This document shows positions 24,401-33,356 of a DNA stretch of 64,000 bases, piece after piece. The notes beneath the pieces are model-generated. The model ran no database searches. It worked only from the letters and a program-made list of their open reading frames with translations, and was not told the origin of the DNA. The DNA lies in assembly GCA_003023195.1 (NCBI GenBank), contig PXRX01000031.1, positions 1 through 64,000 of the forward strand, in the 5' to 3' direction. The first letter of the stretch is position 1. Every line of letters starts with the position of its first letter. This DNA comes from Halobacteriales archaeon QS_8_69_26. Its GTDB lineage: Archaea > Halobacteriota > Halobacteria > Halobacteriales > SW-7-71-33. A program made the position numbers and the translations under genes.

Positions 24401-25666
24401 ATGGATCGCCGCGGGGCGCGGTCGTTGCCGGCCAGGATCCGTCGGACGGCCCACGAGCGGGTCGTGGCGCCGCCGGTCCGGGGTGCCCGGCGCGGGGCGG
24501 GGTGGACGGCGGACCGGGACCGGCTCCCGACCTCGGTGCGCGCGGTGCTCTCGTACTTCGCCCGGGGCGGACGCCTGGACCTGTCGGCGCTCCGGCTCCG
24601 TCCGACCGTCGAGGACCGGGTCGAGGCGATGGTCCGGGAGGCGTTCGACCCGGTGGAGGCCGCACTCGCCGAGGAGTTCGGCGTGCCCCGGCAGGAGGTC
24701 CGGTTCGAGTACGATACGAAACTCCTGATGCCGGCGGAACTGGCGCTCGCGCGGCGCTACCGGGACCTCGCCCGCGAGGCGTCCGACGGGTTCGACCCGG
24801 TCGAGCGGGAGGTGAACCCCGGCCTCCTCGGGAAGGTCCCGCTCCCGGCGGCCCTGGCCGGCGAGTCCGACCCCATCGGCGGCGAGTTCAGCGACCTGAT
24901 CCGGGCAGTCGAGCGCGCCGAGGAGGTCACCCGGTTCGTGGTGGCGGCCCTGCTGGACGGGGACATGCGCGACGCCATCAACGACGACGAGTACGGCGAC
25001 TTCCGGACGACCATCCCGGACGCGGACCCCCCGCGGGTCGCCAGGGTCGCCCAGTCGACCCTCGCCGAACGCGTCGAGGCGGGGTTCGAGCGGTACCCCG
25101 ACGAGGTGCGGGCGGCCTACGACCGGGCGGTCGCGACCTCCGAGGCCCACCAGGACCGCGACGAGCGGTTCCGCTCGTTGCTGGAGGACGCGCGGGACGG
25201 CGACCCTGGTGCCGAAGACCGGATCCGCGCCGAGTACCGCGACGCGGGGTTCGAGGACCCGCCCGACGCGTTCCGCTCCCGGGACCTGGACCTCCCGTAC
25301 TTCAGGTCCCAGTACGCCCGGGTCGGGGTCATCTACACCGGGATGATAGAGATGTACCGGGCGGCCGGTGTCCCACTCGACGAGGCGTTCGAGCGGTCGG
25401 TCGTCCTCGCCATCGTCGGGGCCCAGGTGTGGCTGGACGACGTGGACGACTTCGAGGCGGACATGCGCGAGGGACAACTCACCCCCGTGACCGCCGAGTA
25501 CCTCCTGGCCGACTCCGACGGGGAGGCCCACGACCGCGTGGTCGAACTCACCGACCGGTACCTCGACCGCGCCCGGGAGTACGCCGACGCCTCCGACTCG
25601 ACGCTGAACGGGATCGCCGTCGAGTACATCCACCGGTCCGGGAACCCGGACGTCCTGCCCCGCTAG
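24401..25666 (+). CDS. Helical protein, unknown (acidic DDVDDFEAD motif)
   Basis: A 421-residue, mostly alpha-helical, soluble protein with an Arg-rich start and no signal peptide. The C-terminal part contains AQVWLDDVDDFEADMREGQL, whose clustered Asp residues recall the metal-binding motifs of isoprenoid synthases, but the expected first Asp-rich motif is not evident. I would not assign an activity. It lies 127 bases after the STAND ATPase on the same strand. Confidence 0.7.
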   Translation: MDRRGARSLPARIRRTAHERVVAPPVRGARRGAGWTADRDRLPTSVRAVLSYFARGGRLDLSALRLRPTVEDRVEAMVREAFDPVEAALAEEFGVPRQEVRFEYDTKLLMPAELALARRYRDLAREASDGFDPVEREVNPGLLGKVPLPAALAGESDPIGGEFSDLIRAVERAEEVTRFVVAALLDGDMRDAINDDEYGDFRTTIPDADPPRVARVAQSTLAERVEAGFERYPDEVRAAYDRAVATSEAHQDRDERFRSLLEDARDGDPGAEDRIRAEYRDAGFEDPPDAFRSRDLDLPYFRSQYARVGVIYTGMIEMYRAAGVPLDEAFERSVVLAIVGAQVWLDDVDDFEADMREGQLTPVTAEYLLADSDGEAHDRVVELTDRYLDRAREYADASDSTLNGIAVEYIHRSGNPDVLPR

Positions 25667-25804
25667 GACGGCGGACCGGCGGCTCCCCCGGCACCGCCAC
25701 GGTCGTGCGGTGATCGGCGAGTCCCCCGACATCACCATGGTCGGACGGTGGTCGGCGACTCCCCAGGCACCGTCGTAACGGCTTACTGGCCGGTCGCCGT
25801 CGGG

Positions 25805-26590
25805 GTGACAAGGATAGAGGGTTTCCTGCAGTTGGCGGACGGTGCGGATGTCGAACGGATCCTCGGCGAACTGTTCTCGAAGTACGCGGCCTTCGGCCGT
25901 GGGATCGCGGAGTTGCTGGTCGTCGCGGGCGTGCTGTACGCCGTCGGGCGACTGGTGGTCGAACCTGCTCGCCGGTGGGTGATCGACCGCCGAGGGACAG
26001 ACCGGACCATCGCGGTGGCGCTCCGGCGTGGCCTCCGGGGAGCGATCGTCCTCCCGGCCGTCGCCGGCGGGGCAGCGGCGGCAGGGTTCACGGCCTTCCT
26101 CGACGGGTCGGCGCTGCTGGCGGCCGCGGCCACCCTCGCGGTCGGGTTCGCCGCCGTCCTCTACCCGTTCCTGGGGATCGGACCCCCTGCCGGGACCTAC
26201 CTGATGGCGCGGGGCCTCGAACGACGGCTCGACGCCGAGGTCGTCGCGGGCGGTGCCCTCTCCGTCGGGATCTGGCTCGACTACGGTCTGATGGGCGTGA
26301 CCCACCTCCCGGTGGACGTCGTCGTCCAGCGGAGGCTCCTGGTCGTCACCCTGGGACTGATCGCCGCCGGGGCGGCCCGCCGGGCGACCCGGGAGTCCCG
26401 GGTGAACGGGATGGTGGTCGCCGGTGGACTGCTCTGGATCCTGTTGCTGGCCGGGACGCTGTTCGGGTACCTCCGACTGGGCCGACGCTCGCGGATCCGG
26501 TCGAGGCAGGCCGCTCGCCCCGACGAAATTTACTGTAACTTTACCGTAAACTGGCCCGACGACGTCCGACAGCATCGGCGATCGTATTGA
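25805..26590 (+). CDS. Membrane protein with MscS-like N-terminal half, possibly chimeric
   Basis: About 261 residues from a GTG start (TRIEGFLQLADGADV); an ATG at 25748 would add 19 poorly conserved residues. Seven or so hydrophobic segments are visible. The first half (AFGRGIAELLVVAGVLYAVG; DGSALLAAAATLAVGFAAVL) resembles the transmembrane region of MscS-like channels, including the Ala/Gly-rich pore-type helix. No cytosolic MscS beta domain follows; instead there is a different set of helices. The last 25 residues (DEIYCNFTVNWPDDV...) are translated from the palindrome at 26529-26550, so the C-terminus is probably not original. Function uncertain. Confidence 0.5.
   Translation: MTRIEGFLQLADGADVERILGELFSKYAAFGRGIAELLVVAGVLYAVGRLVVEPARRWVIDRRGTDRTIAVALRRGLRGAIVLPAVAGGAAAAGFTAFLDGSALLAAAATLAVGFAAVLYPFLGIGPPAGTYLMARGLERRLDAEVVAGGALSVGIWLDYGLMGVTHLPVDVVVQRRLLVVTLGLIAAGAARRATRESRVNGMVVAGGLLWILLLAGTLFGYLRLGRRSRIRSRQAARPDEIYCNFTVNWPDDVRQHRRSY
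26529..26550. promoter_or_regulatory. Second copy of the ACAGTAA-family palindrome
   Basis: It has the same 10-2-10 layout with CT in the centre as the copy at 20341-20362: left arm TTTACTGTAA, right arm TTACCGTAAA, one mismatch between arms. It lies 124 bp before the ATG of the amine-oxidase-like gene and inside the 3' end of the upstream ORF. Confidence 0.5.
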
Positions 26591-26652
26591 TATGTAATTT
26601 GTTAGCTCCCCTCAACCTATAAGCGGCAGTGAGCCCATGGTAAGTGGGTACT

Positions 26653-28605
26653 ATGCCACCAGAGGACACACCGTTCGAGGGCGACCCCGACCGGCGGCAG
26701 TTGCTCGCGACCCTCGGCACGGTCGCGGCTGCCTCCTTCGCCGGGTGTGGATCGTCCGGCGGGGACGGGACGACCACGTCCCCCCCGACGACGGAGGCGA
26801 CCACGACGACCACGGAGACGACCACCACCACGACCACCGAATCCACGACGACGACCACCGAGACGACGGAGTCGCCACAGGACAGGATGGACCGCGCGCC
26901 GGATCCGGGGCCGCGGATCACGGAGGCCAGGCGGGTGGGGCCGCGGGACGTCAGCGACTTCGGATACAAGGAACTGTGGTCCTACCGGAAGCGCAAGGCC
27001 GTCGAGACGCTGGTCTCGGACCCGCTCGTCGACGCGATGGCCGAGAACTGGGTCGCCTCCTTCGAGGCCTACGATCCGCTGACGAACGGCTTGGACGCCA
27101 TCAGCATCCAGGGGACGACCGACATGACCGTCGAGGGGAGCCGCGAGTCCGGCCAGTTCGAGGTCACGGCGACGGAGCGACAGGTCGCCTACGGCCTCGT
27201 CGACCGGGAGACCGACGACCTGGTCGCCCTGGAGGTCACCGATCCGATCGACGTCACCTGGGAGCGGGGGTACGGCGACGAGACAGGACGCGAGCGACAC
27301 GACTTCGTCCTCGACCACGACGAGGTCTGGAGCGAACTGGAGGGCAACGACTGGTACCCGATGGTCAAGGCGGCCGAGATAATTACCGCATACGCGGACT
27401 ACCCACACGGCGAGGTCTCCAACGTCATCTATTTCGTCAAGCAGGGGGACCAGTTGAACGTCGTCAGCGGGTTCATCCACGTCGCCGGCGAGGAACTGGA
27501 ACTGCTCGACGTCCACAAAGTGGAGAAGTTCGTCGAACACCCGCCCCAGGAGATGGCCAGGGAGACGGTCCCGCCCGGGGAGACGACCCTCGGGGAGGTT
27601 CCGCTGGTCCCGATGCACCAGCGGCCACAGATCACTGCCCCGAACGGGTTCCACCGCATCGAGGAACCCGACCAGACCATCGAGCAGTCCGACTGGACCG
27701 TCGAGTGGACGCCCCCCGAGACGGTCGGGGCGGAGGTCACGGCCAGCTATCGTGGCAAACCGGTGTTCCAGCGGATCGCTCCCTACAGCACGCACACGGG
27801 GTACGACCTCCCGGAGCGGAACGGCCGGAACACGCGGGAGTTCATGTTCCCGGACGACGACACGGTGTTCAGCGGCGAGTTGCTGTTCTGGGACGTCCAC
27901 ACCGTCTTCCTCGGCGGCCCCGGCGTCCTCGGGAAGGTGGACTACCCGGTATCACCGGACCGCCCGTCCGGGTTCCAGTTGCGGACCCACTATCACACCG
28001 GGGCGGTCCCGAACGCCCAGGACTTCCACTCGGGCCACCGGTGGGGACCGTACAACTACTACATCAACTACGAGTTCTACGAGGACGGGGTGTTCGTGCC
28101 GGTCTGGCAGCGCCAGGGACCCGGCTACGTGACCGAGTTCATGTTCTACAGGGAGCGCGAGAACGACGGACCGGTCCAGTTCTACCTCTCGGCGTGGGCG
28201 ATGAAGCCCACCCCGGGCACCGACGGCCCCGTCGAGACGCGTGTCTTCGACGGAGACGCCTGGCGGACTCCGGAAGAGGAGTTCTACCTGGAGGGCGACG
28301 AGGAGACGGTCGTCAGGTTCACCAACCCGGACGGCTCCGAGACCATCGACGTCCCACTCGACGACACCACCGAAGTCGTCGTCGTCCGCCCCAAGGAGGG
28401 CGAGATGGGCGAGGCGACCCGCGGGGTCGACCCCGAGGCCGAACTCGCCTTCTACCACCCCGCACAGTACGTCTCCGGCGAGGAAATCCAGGGCGAGGAG
28501 GTGTACTTCTGGCTCCTCATGGAGGGCCGCACCGACGAAGTGCCACACTCCTCGGGGATCACCACCTACACGAGACTGGGCCGCGTGAACCTCCAGGGAT
28601 ACTGA
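26653..28605 (+). CDS. Tat-exported lipoprotein resembling copper amine oxidases
   Basis: A 650-residue protein. The N-terminal DRRQLLATLGTVAAASFAGC is a Tat signal with lipobox, followed by a ~40-residue Thr-rich spacer (probably glycosylated) and a large extracellular body. The block LRTHYHTG...HRWGPYNYYINYEFYEDGV recalls the NYDY...F..DG region of copper amine oxidases, and the N2/N3-like domains seem to precede it (VETLVSDPLVDAMAENW). I cannot align the classical TPQ-Tyr and the HxH copper ligands with certainty. The stop overlaps the start of the halocyanin gene (TGATG). That a small copper protein follows supports a copper redox enzyme, but this is inference. A TATA-like CTATAAG lies near 26619. 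Confidence 0.65.
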   Translation: MPPEDTPFEGDPDRRQLLATLGTVAAASFAGCGSSGGDGTTTSPPTTEATTTTTETTTTTTTESTTTTTETTESPQDRMDRAPDPGPRITEARRVGPRDVSDFGYKELWSYRKRKAVETLVSDPLVDAMAENWVASFEAYDPLTNGLDAISIQGTTDMTVEGSRESGQFEVTATERQVAYGLVDRETDDLVALEVTDPIDVTWERGYGDETGRERHDFVLDHDEVWSELEGNDWYPMVKAAEIITAYADYPHGEVSNVIYFVKQGDQLNVVSGFIHVAGEELELLDVHKVEKFVEHPPQEMARETVPPGETTLGEVPLVPMHQRPQITAPNGFHRIEEPDQTIEQSDWTVEWTPPETVGAEVTASYRGKPVFQRIAPYSTHTGYDLPERNGRNTREFMFPDDDTVFSGELLFWDVHTVFLGGPGVLGKVDYPVSPDRPSGFQLRTHYHTGAVPNAQDFHSGHRWGPYNYYINYEFYEDGVFVPVWQRQGPGYVTEFMFYRERENDGPVQFYLSAWAMKPTPGTDGPVETRVFDGDAWRTPEEEFYLEGDEETVVRFTNPDGSETIDVPLDDTTEVVVVRPKEGEMGEATRGVDPEAELAFYHPAQYVSGEEIQGEEVYFWLLMEGRTDEVPHSSGITTYTRLGRVNLQGY

Positions 28606-29177
28606 TGGCGGGGGACGGAACGAGGAGTGGTCCCGTCACCCGGCGGACGGTGCTCTCCGGCGCGGTAGCCGTCGCCGCCGCCCTCGCGGGGTGTTCCGGG
28701 GACGGCGGGGACGGAGACGGCGCGACCACCGCGGACGGGACGACGGACGACTCGACCACCGCCGATCCCACCACGGCCGAGACGACGGCCGATCCGACAC
28801 CCACCGAGACGACCACCGCCGGCCCGCAGGCCGCCGTGGACGAGTGGCTCTCGAACACGAGCAACTACGACGGGACGGTCACCGACGCAACCGACCAGTC
28901 GGAGGTGACCGTCACCGTCGGTGCCGAGGGCAACGGGGCGAACTTCGCGTTCGAACCCCCGGCGATCCGGGTGTCGACCGGCACGACGGTCGTCTGGGAG
29001 TGGAACGGAAAGGGCGGACAGCACAACGTTCACGAGCGAGACGACGCCTTCGAGAGCGAACAGACCGGCACCGAGGGCCACACCTTCCCGCAGACCTTCG
29101 GGGACCCGGGAGTGGTCCTCTACAAGTGCGATCCCCACGAGGGAGCGGGGATGAAGGGGGCGATCCTCGTCGAGTGA
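28605..29177 (+). CDS. Halocyanin (type 1 blue copper lipoprotein)
   Basis: The precursor has 190 residues. A Tat signal (TRRTVLSG) and lipobox (LAGC) are followed by a 45-residue Asp/Thr linker and a plastocyanin-like domain (about 85-190). Copper ligands are visible: first His in GGQHNVHE, then Cys, His and Met in YKCDPHEGAGM near the end. Halocyanins are membrane-anchored electron carriers on the outer face of haloarchaeal cells. Its start overlaps the preceding stop by one base, so the amine-oxidase-like protein is the obvious candidate electron donor or partner. Confidence 0.92.
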   Translation: MAGDGTRSGPVTRRTVLSGAVAVAAALAGCSGDGGDGDGATTADGTTDDSTTADPTTAETTADPTPTETTTAGPQAAVDEWLSNTSNYDGTVTDATDQSEVTVTVGAEGNGANFAFEPPAIRVSTGTTVVWEWNGKGGQHNVHERDDAFESEQTGTEGHTFPQTFGDPGVVLYKCDPHEGAGMKGAILVE

Positions 29178-29258
29178 GGCGGTCGTCGAGTGGCGCGGTC
29201 CCCGAAAGTCCCGGGCGGCGACGACGCGCTTATGTCGGTCGGTCGAGTCGCTCCGGAC

Positions 29259-30242
29259 ATGAACGTCAGGCAGGTGGTTCCGCCGGACGCGATACCGAGC
29301 ATCGACGACCCCGAGTTCGTGGGGGTCGAGGAGTACGACCGCGACGGCGACGACCGGGTGGTCGTCCTCGACAGGGACGGCGAACCGGCGCGGGCCTACC
29401 CGCTCCGGTACCTCCACCACCACGAGGTCGTCAACGACGTCCTCGGGGGCGACCCCCGCGAGGGCGACCCGGGCGGCGAACCGGTCGTCGTCACCTGGTG
29501 TCCGATCTGCGGGAGCGCGGTCGCCTACTCCAGAGAGGTCGCGGGAGAGGTAGTCGAGTTCGGCGTCTCCGGGAAGCTCGCGGACGACGACCTGGTGATG
29601 TACGACCGCGAGTTCGGCTGCGAGTGGAAGCAATCGACCGGTGAGGCCCTGAACGGTCGGTACCGGAACGAGAAACTCGACGCGCTCCCGGCGGCGGTCA
29701 CGACCGTCGCCGCCTTCCGTGAGCGCCACCCCGACGGCGTCGTCCTCGCCCAACCGATCACCGAGAGCGGCGGCGTCGACGACCGGGACCCCGACCCCTC
29801 CGAGTACGAGGACGACCCGTACGACGAGTACTTCGAGGGCGACGGGTTCGGCCTCGGGGCGATCCACGGGAGTTCCACCCGCACGTGGCACCGCGAGGAC
29901 CTCGACCCGAAGGACGTCGTCCTGGGGATCGAACGCGACGGCGACGTCCTCGGGTTCGTCCGCCACCGGGTCGAGGACGCGGACGGCGTCGTCGAGGCCA
30001 GCGTCGGCGACGCGGAGGTGGCGGTCTTCGCCACGCCCGACGGGATCCACGCCTTCGAGGCACCGGGGCTGTCGTTCGAACCGGCCGGCGGGGACGCACA
30101 CTTCCGGGCCGACGGGGCGGTCTGGAACGGCGCGACCGGCGAGAGCGACGACGGCCGGGAACTCGACCGGGTACCCGCCAAGCGCGTGTTCGCGTTCGCC
30201 TGGCAGGACGACCACGGGCACGAGGCGTTCCACGGGGGGTGA
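29259..30242 (+). CDS. DUF3179-family protein
   Basis: About 327 residues. The family hallmark is VTWCPICGSAVAYSREV (paired cysteines CxxC), followed by SGKLADDDLVMYDREFGCEWKQSTGEAL and a later GAIHGSSTRTWH. DUF3179 proteins are widespread in archaea and bacteria but their reaction is unknown. In-frame starts at 29190, 29232 and 29259 are all possible; I use 29259, where conserved-looking sequence begins (MNVRQVVPPDAIPSI). It follows the halocyanin gene after about 80 bases, and the cysteine pair would fit a metal or redox role there. Confidence 0.8.
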   Translation: MNVRQVVPPDAIPSIDDPEFVGVEEYDRDGDDRVVVLDRDGEPARAYPLRYLHHHEVVNDVLGGDPREGDPGGEPVVVTWCPICGSAVAYSREVAGEVVEFGVSGKLADDDLVMYDREFGCEWKQSTGEALNGRYRNEKLDALPAAVTTVAAFRERHPDGVVLAQPITESGGVDDRDPDPSEYEDDPYDEYFEGDGFGLGAIHGSSTRTWHREDLDPKDVVLGIERDGDVLGFVRHRVEDADGVVEASVGDAEVAVFATPDGIHAFEAPGLSFEPAGGDAHFRADGAVWNGATGESDDGRELDRVPAKRVFAFAWQDDHGHEAFHGG

Positions 30243-30319
30243 GTTCTGGATGTGTTCGGGGTGAGACACCATCGGTCGGGAGCGAAGCGTAGATAGGGCC
30301 GGATCCCCGCCGTGGAACC

Positions 30320-31933
30320 ATGGAGACGGCGCTGGTGATACTCGACGGCTGGGGGCTCGGATCCGGCGCGGACCCCGACCTGTGCCCGGGTGGACGGGTC
30401 CCGGAGGGCGGCCGGGACGCGGTGGCGGCCGCCCACACCCCGAACTTCGACCGGTACGCCAGGGCGGGCGCGTACGGAACCCTGGACGTGTCCGGCCGGG
30501 CGGTCGGACTCCCGGACGGGCAGATGGGTAACAGCGAGGTCGGCCATCTCAACGTCGGCGCTGGCCGGGTCGTCGTCCAGGCGTTCACCCGCGTCGAGGA
30601 CGCCATCGAGGCGGGCACCCTCGCCGAACGCCCGGGGATCCGGGCCGCGTTCGACCACGTCGCGGAGACGGGCGGCCGGGTCCACCTCCTGGGCCTCGTC
30701 AGCGACGGCGGCGTCCACTCCCACCAGCGACACATCCACGCACTGATCCGGGCGGCAGGCGAGGAGGACGTCCCGGCGACCACCCACGCGTTCACGGACG
30801 GCCGGGACACGGACCCAACGGCCGGCGAGGGGTACCTCGAAACCCTTGCGGAGGTGGCCGAGGGGGCCGGCACCGGAGAGGTGGCCACCGTCTCGGGGCG
30901 CTATTACGCGATGGACCGCGACGAGAACTGGGATCGCACCCGGCGGGCGTACGACGCGGTCGTGAACCGGGAGGCCGACCACGTCGCTGACTCCGCCGTC
31001 GAAGCGGTCCGGACCTCGTACGAGCGCGGGGACACCGACGAGTTCGTCGAACCGACCCTCGTCCAGGGCGGGTCCGCACTCCGGAACGGCGACGCCGCCC
31101 TGTTCGTCAACTTCCGGGCCGACCGGATGCGTCAGATCGTCCGGATGATAGGGGACGTCCGCCCGGAGTGGCCCTTCGAGACCGACCCTCCGGAGGTGCG
31201 GGTGGCGACGATGACCCAGTACGACCGGGAGTTCCCGTTCCCGGTCGCCTTCGAACCCGACGAACCCGAGGCAACGCTGGGGTCGGCGCTGGCCGACGCC
31301 GGCCGAACACAGTTGCGGATCGCCGAGTCCGAGAAGTACCCCCACGTCACCTACTTCCTCAACGGCGGTCGCGAGGTAGAGTACGACGGCGAGATCCGTC
31401 GGATCGTCGAGAGCCCCGACGTACCGACCTACGACCACGCCCCCGAGATGAGCGCCCGGGAGGTCACCGACACTGCGGTCGGAATAATCGAGGAAGAGGA
31501 TCCCGACACGATGGTCTGCAACTACGCCAACCCGGACATGGTGGGCCACACCGGCGACTTCGACGCCGCCGTGACCGCCTGCGAGGCCGTCGACGGGTGT
31601 CTCGGGGACCTGGTCTCGGCCTGCCGGAGGGCGGGCGCGCACGTCCTGGTCACCGCCGACCACGGCAACGCCGACGACATGGGTACCGCCGAGGATCCAC
31701 ACACTGCCCACACGACCAACCCCGTCCCCTGTATCTACCTCTCACCCGACGGATCGACCGGCGGTGATGCTGGGGCCTGTGACACAGTCGAGCAACGGTC
31801 GGCGGCGGGCGGTTACCGGGTCCGTGACGGTAGCCGCCTCGCCGACGTCGCGCCCACCCTACTGACACTGACGGGGGTCGACGTTCCGGGATCCATGACC
31901 GGCGAGGTCCTCCTCGACCCCGTCGACGACTGA
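30320..31933 (+). CDS. gpmI: 2,3-bisphosphoglycerate-independent phosphoglycerate mutase
   Basis: A 537-residue alkaline-phosphatase-fold enzyme interconverting 3- and 2-phosphoglycerate in glycolysis and gluconeogenesis. Features include the metal-binding Asp9 in LVILDGWG, the phosphorylated Ser72 in GQMGNSEVGHLNVGAGR, the inserted phosphotransferase domain (HLLGLVSDGGVHSH, DGRDTDP, GRYYAMDRD), and the C-terminal metal block TADHGNADDM. Length is typical of the iPGM group. It appears monocistronic. Confidence 0.97.
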   Translation: METALVILDGWGLGSGADPDLCPGGRVPEGGRDAVAAAHTPNFDRYARAGAYGTLDVSGRAVGLPDGQMGNSEVGHLNVGAGRVVVQAFTRVEDAIEAGTLAERPGIRAAFDHVAETGGRVHLLGLVSDGGVHSHQRHIHALIRAAGEEDVPATTHAFTDGRDTDPTAGEGYLETLAEVAEGAGTGEVATVSGRYYAMDRDENWDRTRRAYDAVVNREADHVADSAVEAVRTSYERGDTDEFVEPTLVQGGSALRNGDAALFVNFRADRMRQIVRMIGDVRPEWPFETDPPEVRVATMTQYDREFPFPVAFEPDEPEATLGSALADAGRTQLRIAESEKYPHVTYFLNGGREVEYDGEIRRIVESPDVPTYDHAPEMSAREVTDTAVGIIEEEDPDTMVCNYANPDMVGHTGDFDAAVTACEAVDGCLGDLVSACRRAGAHVLVTADHGNADDMGTAEDPHTAHTTNPVPCIYLSPDGSTGGDAGACDTVEQRSAAGGYRVRDGSRLADVAPTLLTLTGVDVPGSMTGEVLLDPVDD

Positions 31934-31987
31934 GCGGTCCCTGGATCCCGGGATCTGGACCCCGGACGGTTCGCCGGGGGTCTGAGC

Positions 31988-32536
31988 TCACTCCGCCAGT
32001 TGGGTCGTCCCCCGCGAATCGAAGAACCCTTCGACCAGTGAGTAGCCGCCCATCCCGCCGGCGGTCACCCCCGTGACCGCGTCGAACACCACGAACGCGG
32101 CGAACGTCTCGTCGATGCCCAGCACCTGGATGGCGTACAGCCCACCGAACAACAGCGCCACGACGAACGCGCCGCTCAGGACGAAGGTGCTCCCGTAGAT
32201 GAGGTCACCGGCGATCCGTCCCCCGATCCGCTTCCCCAGGAACTTCCCGAGCGCGAACGGTGCGACGATGGCGAACACGGCGAAGATGAACCCCAGGATG
32301 AACGCGAGGCCGCCGGCACCGCTGGTATCGCCCACGACGAAGGCGACGTACCCCACGTAGCCAAGCGCCGCGCCACCGATGGTCGCGCCGACCAGTGCCC
32401 CCAGGAGTTTGGCGACCAGGGGCAGGAGTCCCCCGGATCCTGCGTCGGAGCCGTCGTCCCCCGGCCCCCCCACGCGTTCGGATCCCGAGGCGTCCTCGGT
32501 CACCCCCCACTCCAGGTCCCTTTCCTCCTCGGCCAT
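31988..32536 (-). CDS. Small polytopic membrane protein, unknown
   Basis: 182 residues starting MAEEERDLEWG, with an acidic Gly/Ser N-terminus (to about 45) and four Gly/Ala-rich transmembrane helices (about 48-75, 82-103, 118-140, 150-170). The helices are full of GxxxG-like small-residue patterns (VGATIGGAALGYVGY), suggesting tight helix packing. I take the third in-frame Met at 32536 because the longer form adds a basic non-acidic leader. No family recognised. Confidence 0.65.
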   Translation of the reverse strand: MAEEERDLEWGVTEDASGSERVGGPGDDGSDAGSGGLLPLVAKLLGALVGATIGGAALGYVGYVAFVVGDTSGAGGLAFILGFIFAVFAIVAPFALGKFLGKRIGGRIAGDLIYGSTFVLSGAFVVALLFGGLYAIQVLGIDETFAAFVVFDAVTGVTAGGMGGYSLVEGFFDSRGTTQLAE

Positions 32537-32655
32537 ACCCGGACGTGGCGCTTCCCGCCGGAAATAACCCGCCATTCCTTTCGGTGCCACACCTCTCCGG
32601 AACCGTTCCCGACGTCGGCACTACTCCCGCCCGGATCCGCCCGGGAGCCGGGGGT

Positions 32656-33117
32656 TCACCCCTCGTAGCCCATCCCCTTCCGGTCGGAGACGCTCTCGCC
32701 GCGTAGCTCGGCCCTGCGGACCTCCGTCACCGGCTCATCGTAGGGGAACAGTCGTGCCGCGAGGGCGTCGTCGTACATGACCTCCTCCATGGCGTCGTGG
32801 TCGCTCTCCGGGACGGTTCCGACCTCGCCGGTCACCAGGACGCTCCGCCACTTCGTCGGCGAGGAGACGGTGTAGACCACGAACGTCGCGGTGTCGGTCC
32901 GCTCCATGAACTCCGCCTTCCGGCTCTTCTCGCCGAACCGGATCGCGAAGAAGTACGGCCGGTCCTCGCCGTCGTAGCCGAAGGAGATCGGTACCGCGTA
33001 GGCGACCCCGTCGTCCGCCAGCGACAGCAGACCGACCCCCTCCTCGACGGGGAGTCGGTCTATCTCGTCCCGGGTCAACTCGATGCCGCGAAGTGCCTCC
33101 ACGCTCTCGGACGACAT
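32656..33117 (-). CDS. Pyridoxamine 5'-phosphate oxidase-like flavin-binding protein
   Basis: A 153-residue split-barrel protein: the opening helix (LTRDEIDRLPVEEGVGLLSL), strands VAYAVPISFGYDG and YFFAIRFGEKSRKAEFM, then WRSVLVTGEVGTV. This is the single-domain PPOX fold that binds FMN or F420 (or sometimes haem) and reduces small molecules. The specific cofactor and substrate are not predictable. The start at 33117 (MSSESVEAL) is favoured over one 18 residues upstream. Confidence 0.82.
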   Translation of the reverse strand: MSSESVEALRGIELTRDEIDRLPVEEGVGLLSLADDGVAYAVPISFGYDGEDRPYFFAIRFGEKSRKAEFMERTDTATFVVYTVSSPTKWRSVLVTGEVGTVPESDHDAMEEVMYDDALAARLFPYDEPVTEVRRAELRGESVSDRKGMGYEG

Positions 33118-33356
33118 CGAACGAACTACGATCGCCCGGGGGGATACGTCCCCGTCGAACATCTTCGGCAATCGGAACGGGCGTCACGGGAGACCCCGGA
33201 ACGCCGACGGTCCGGCCCGGTTCTTTAGCAGGCGGGAAGAGAAGCCCCCGTCCTCACGGAGCGAACCGACGGTGAGCGAGTAGGGCGGGGATGAATCGCT
33301 CGACATACAGCAGTCACCTTTAAGACATTACCCCCCACACAATCGACATACTGCGC

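Noticed and set aside
20341-26550. Composite transposon bounded by the 22-bp palindromes
   Set aside because: No transposase lies inside, no target duplication is visible at the ends, and related motifs occur in a promoter (20239) and at 38253, which fits regulatory sites better.
24233-26575. 780-residue minus-strand ORF opposite two plus-strand genes
   Set aside because: It runs across two genes and their gap, with shadow composition and no motif.
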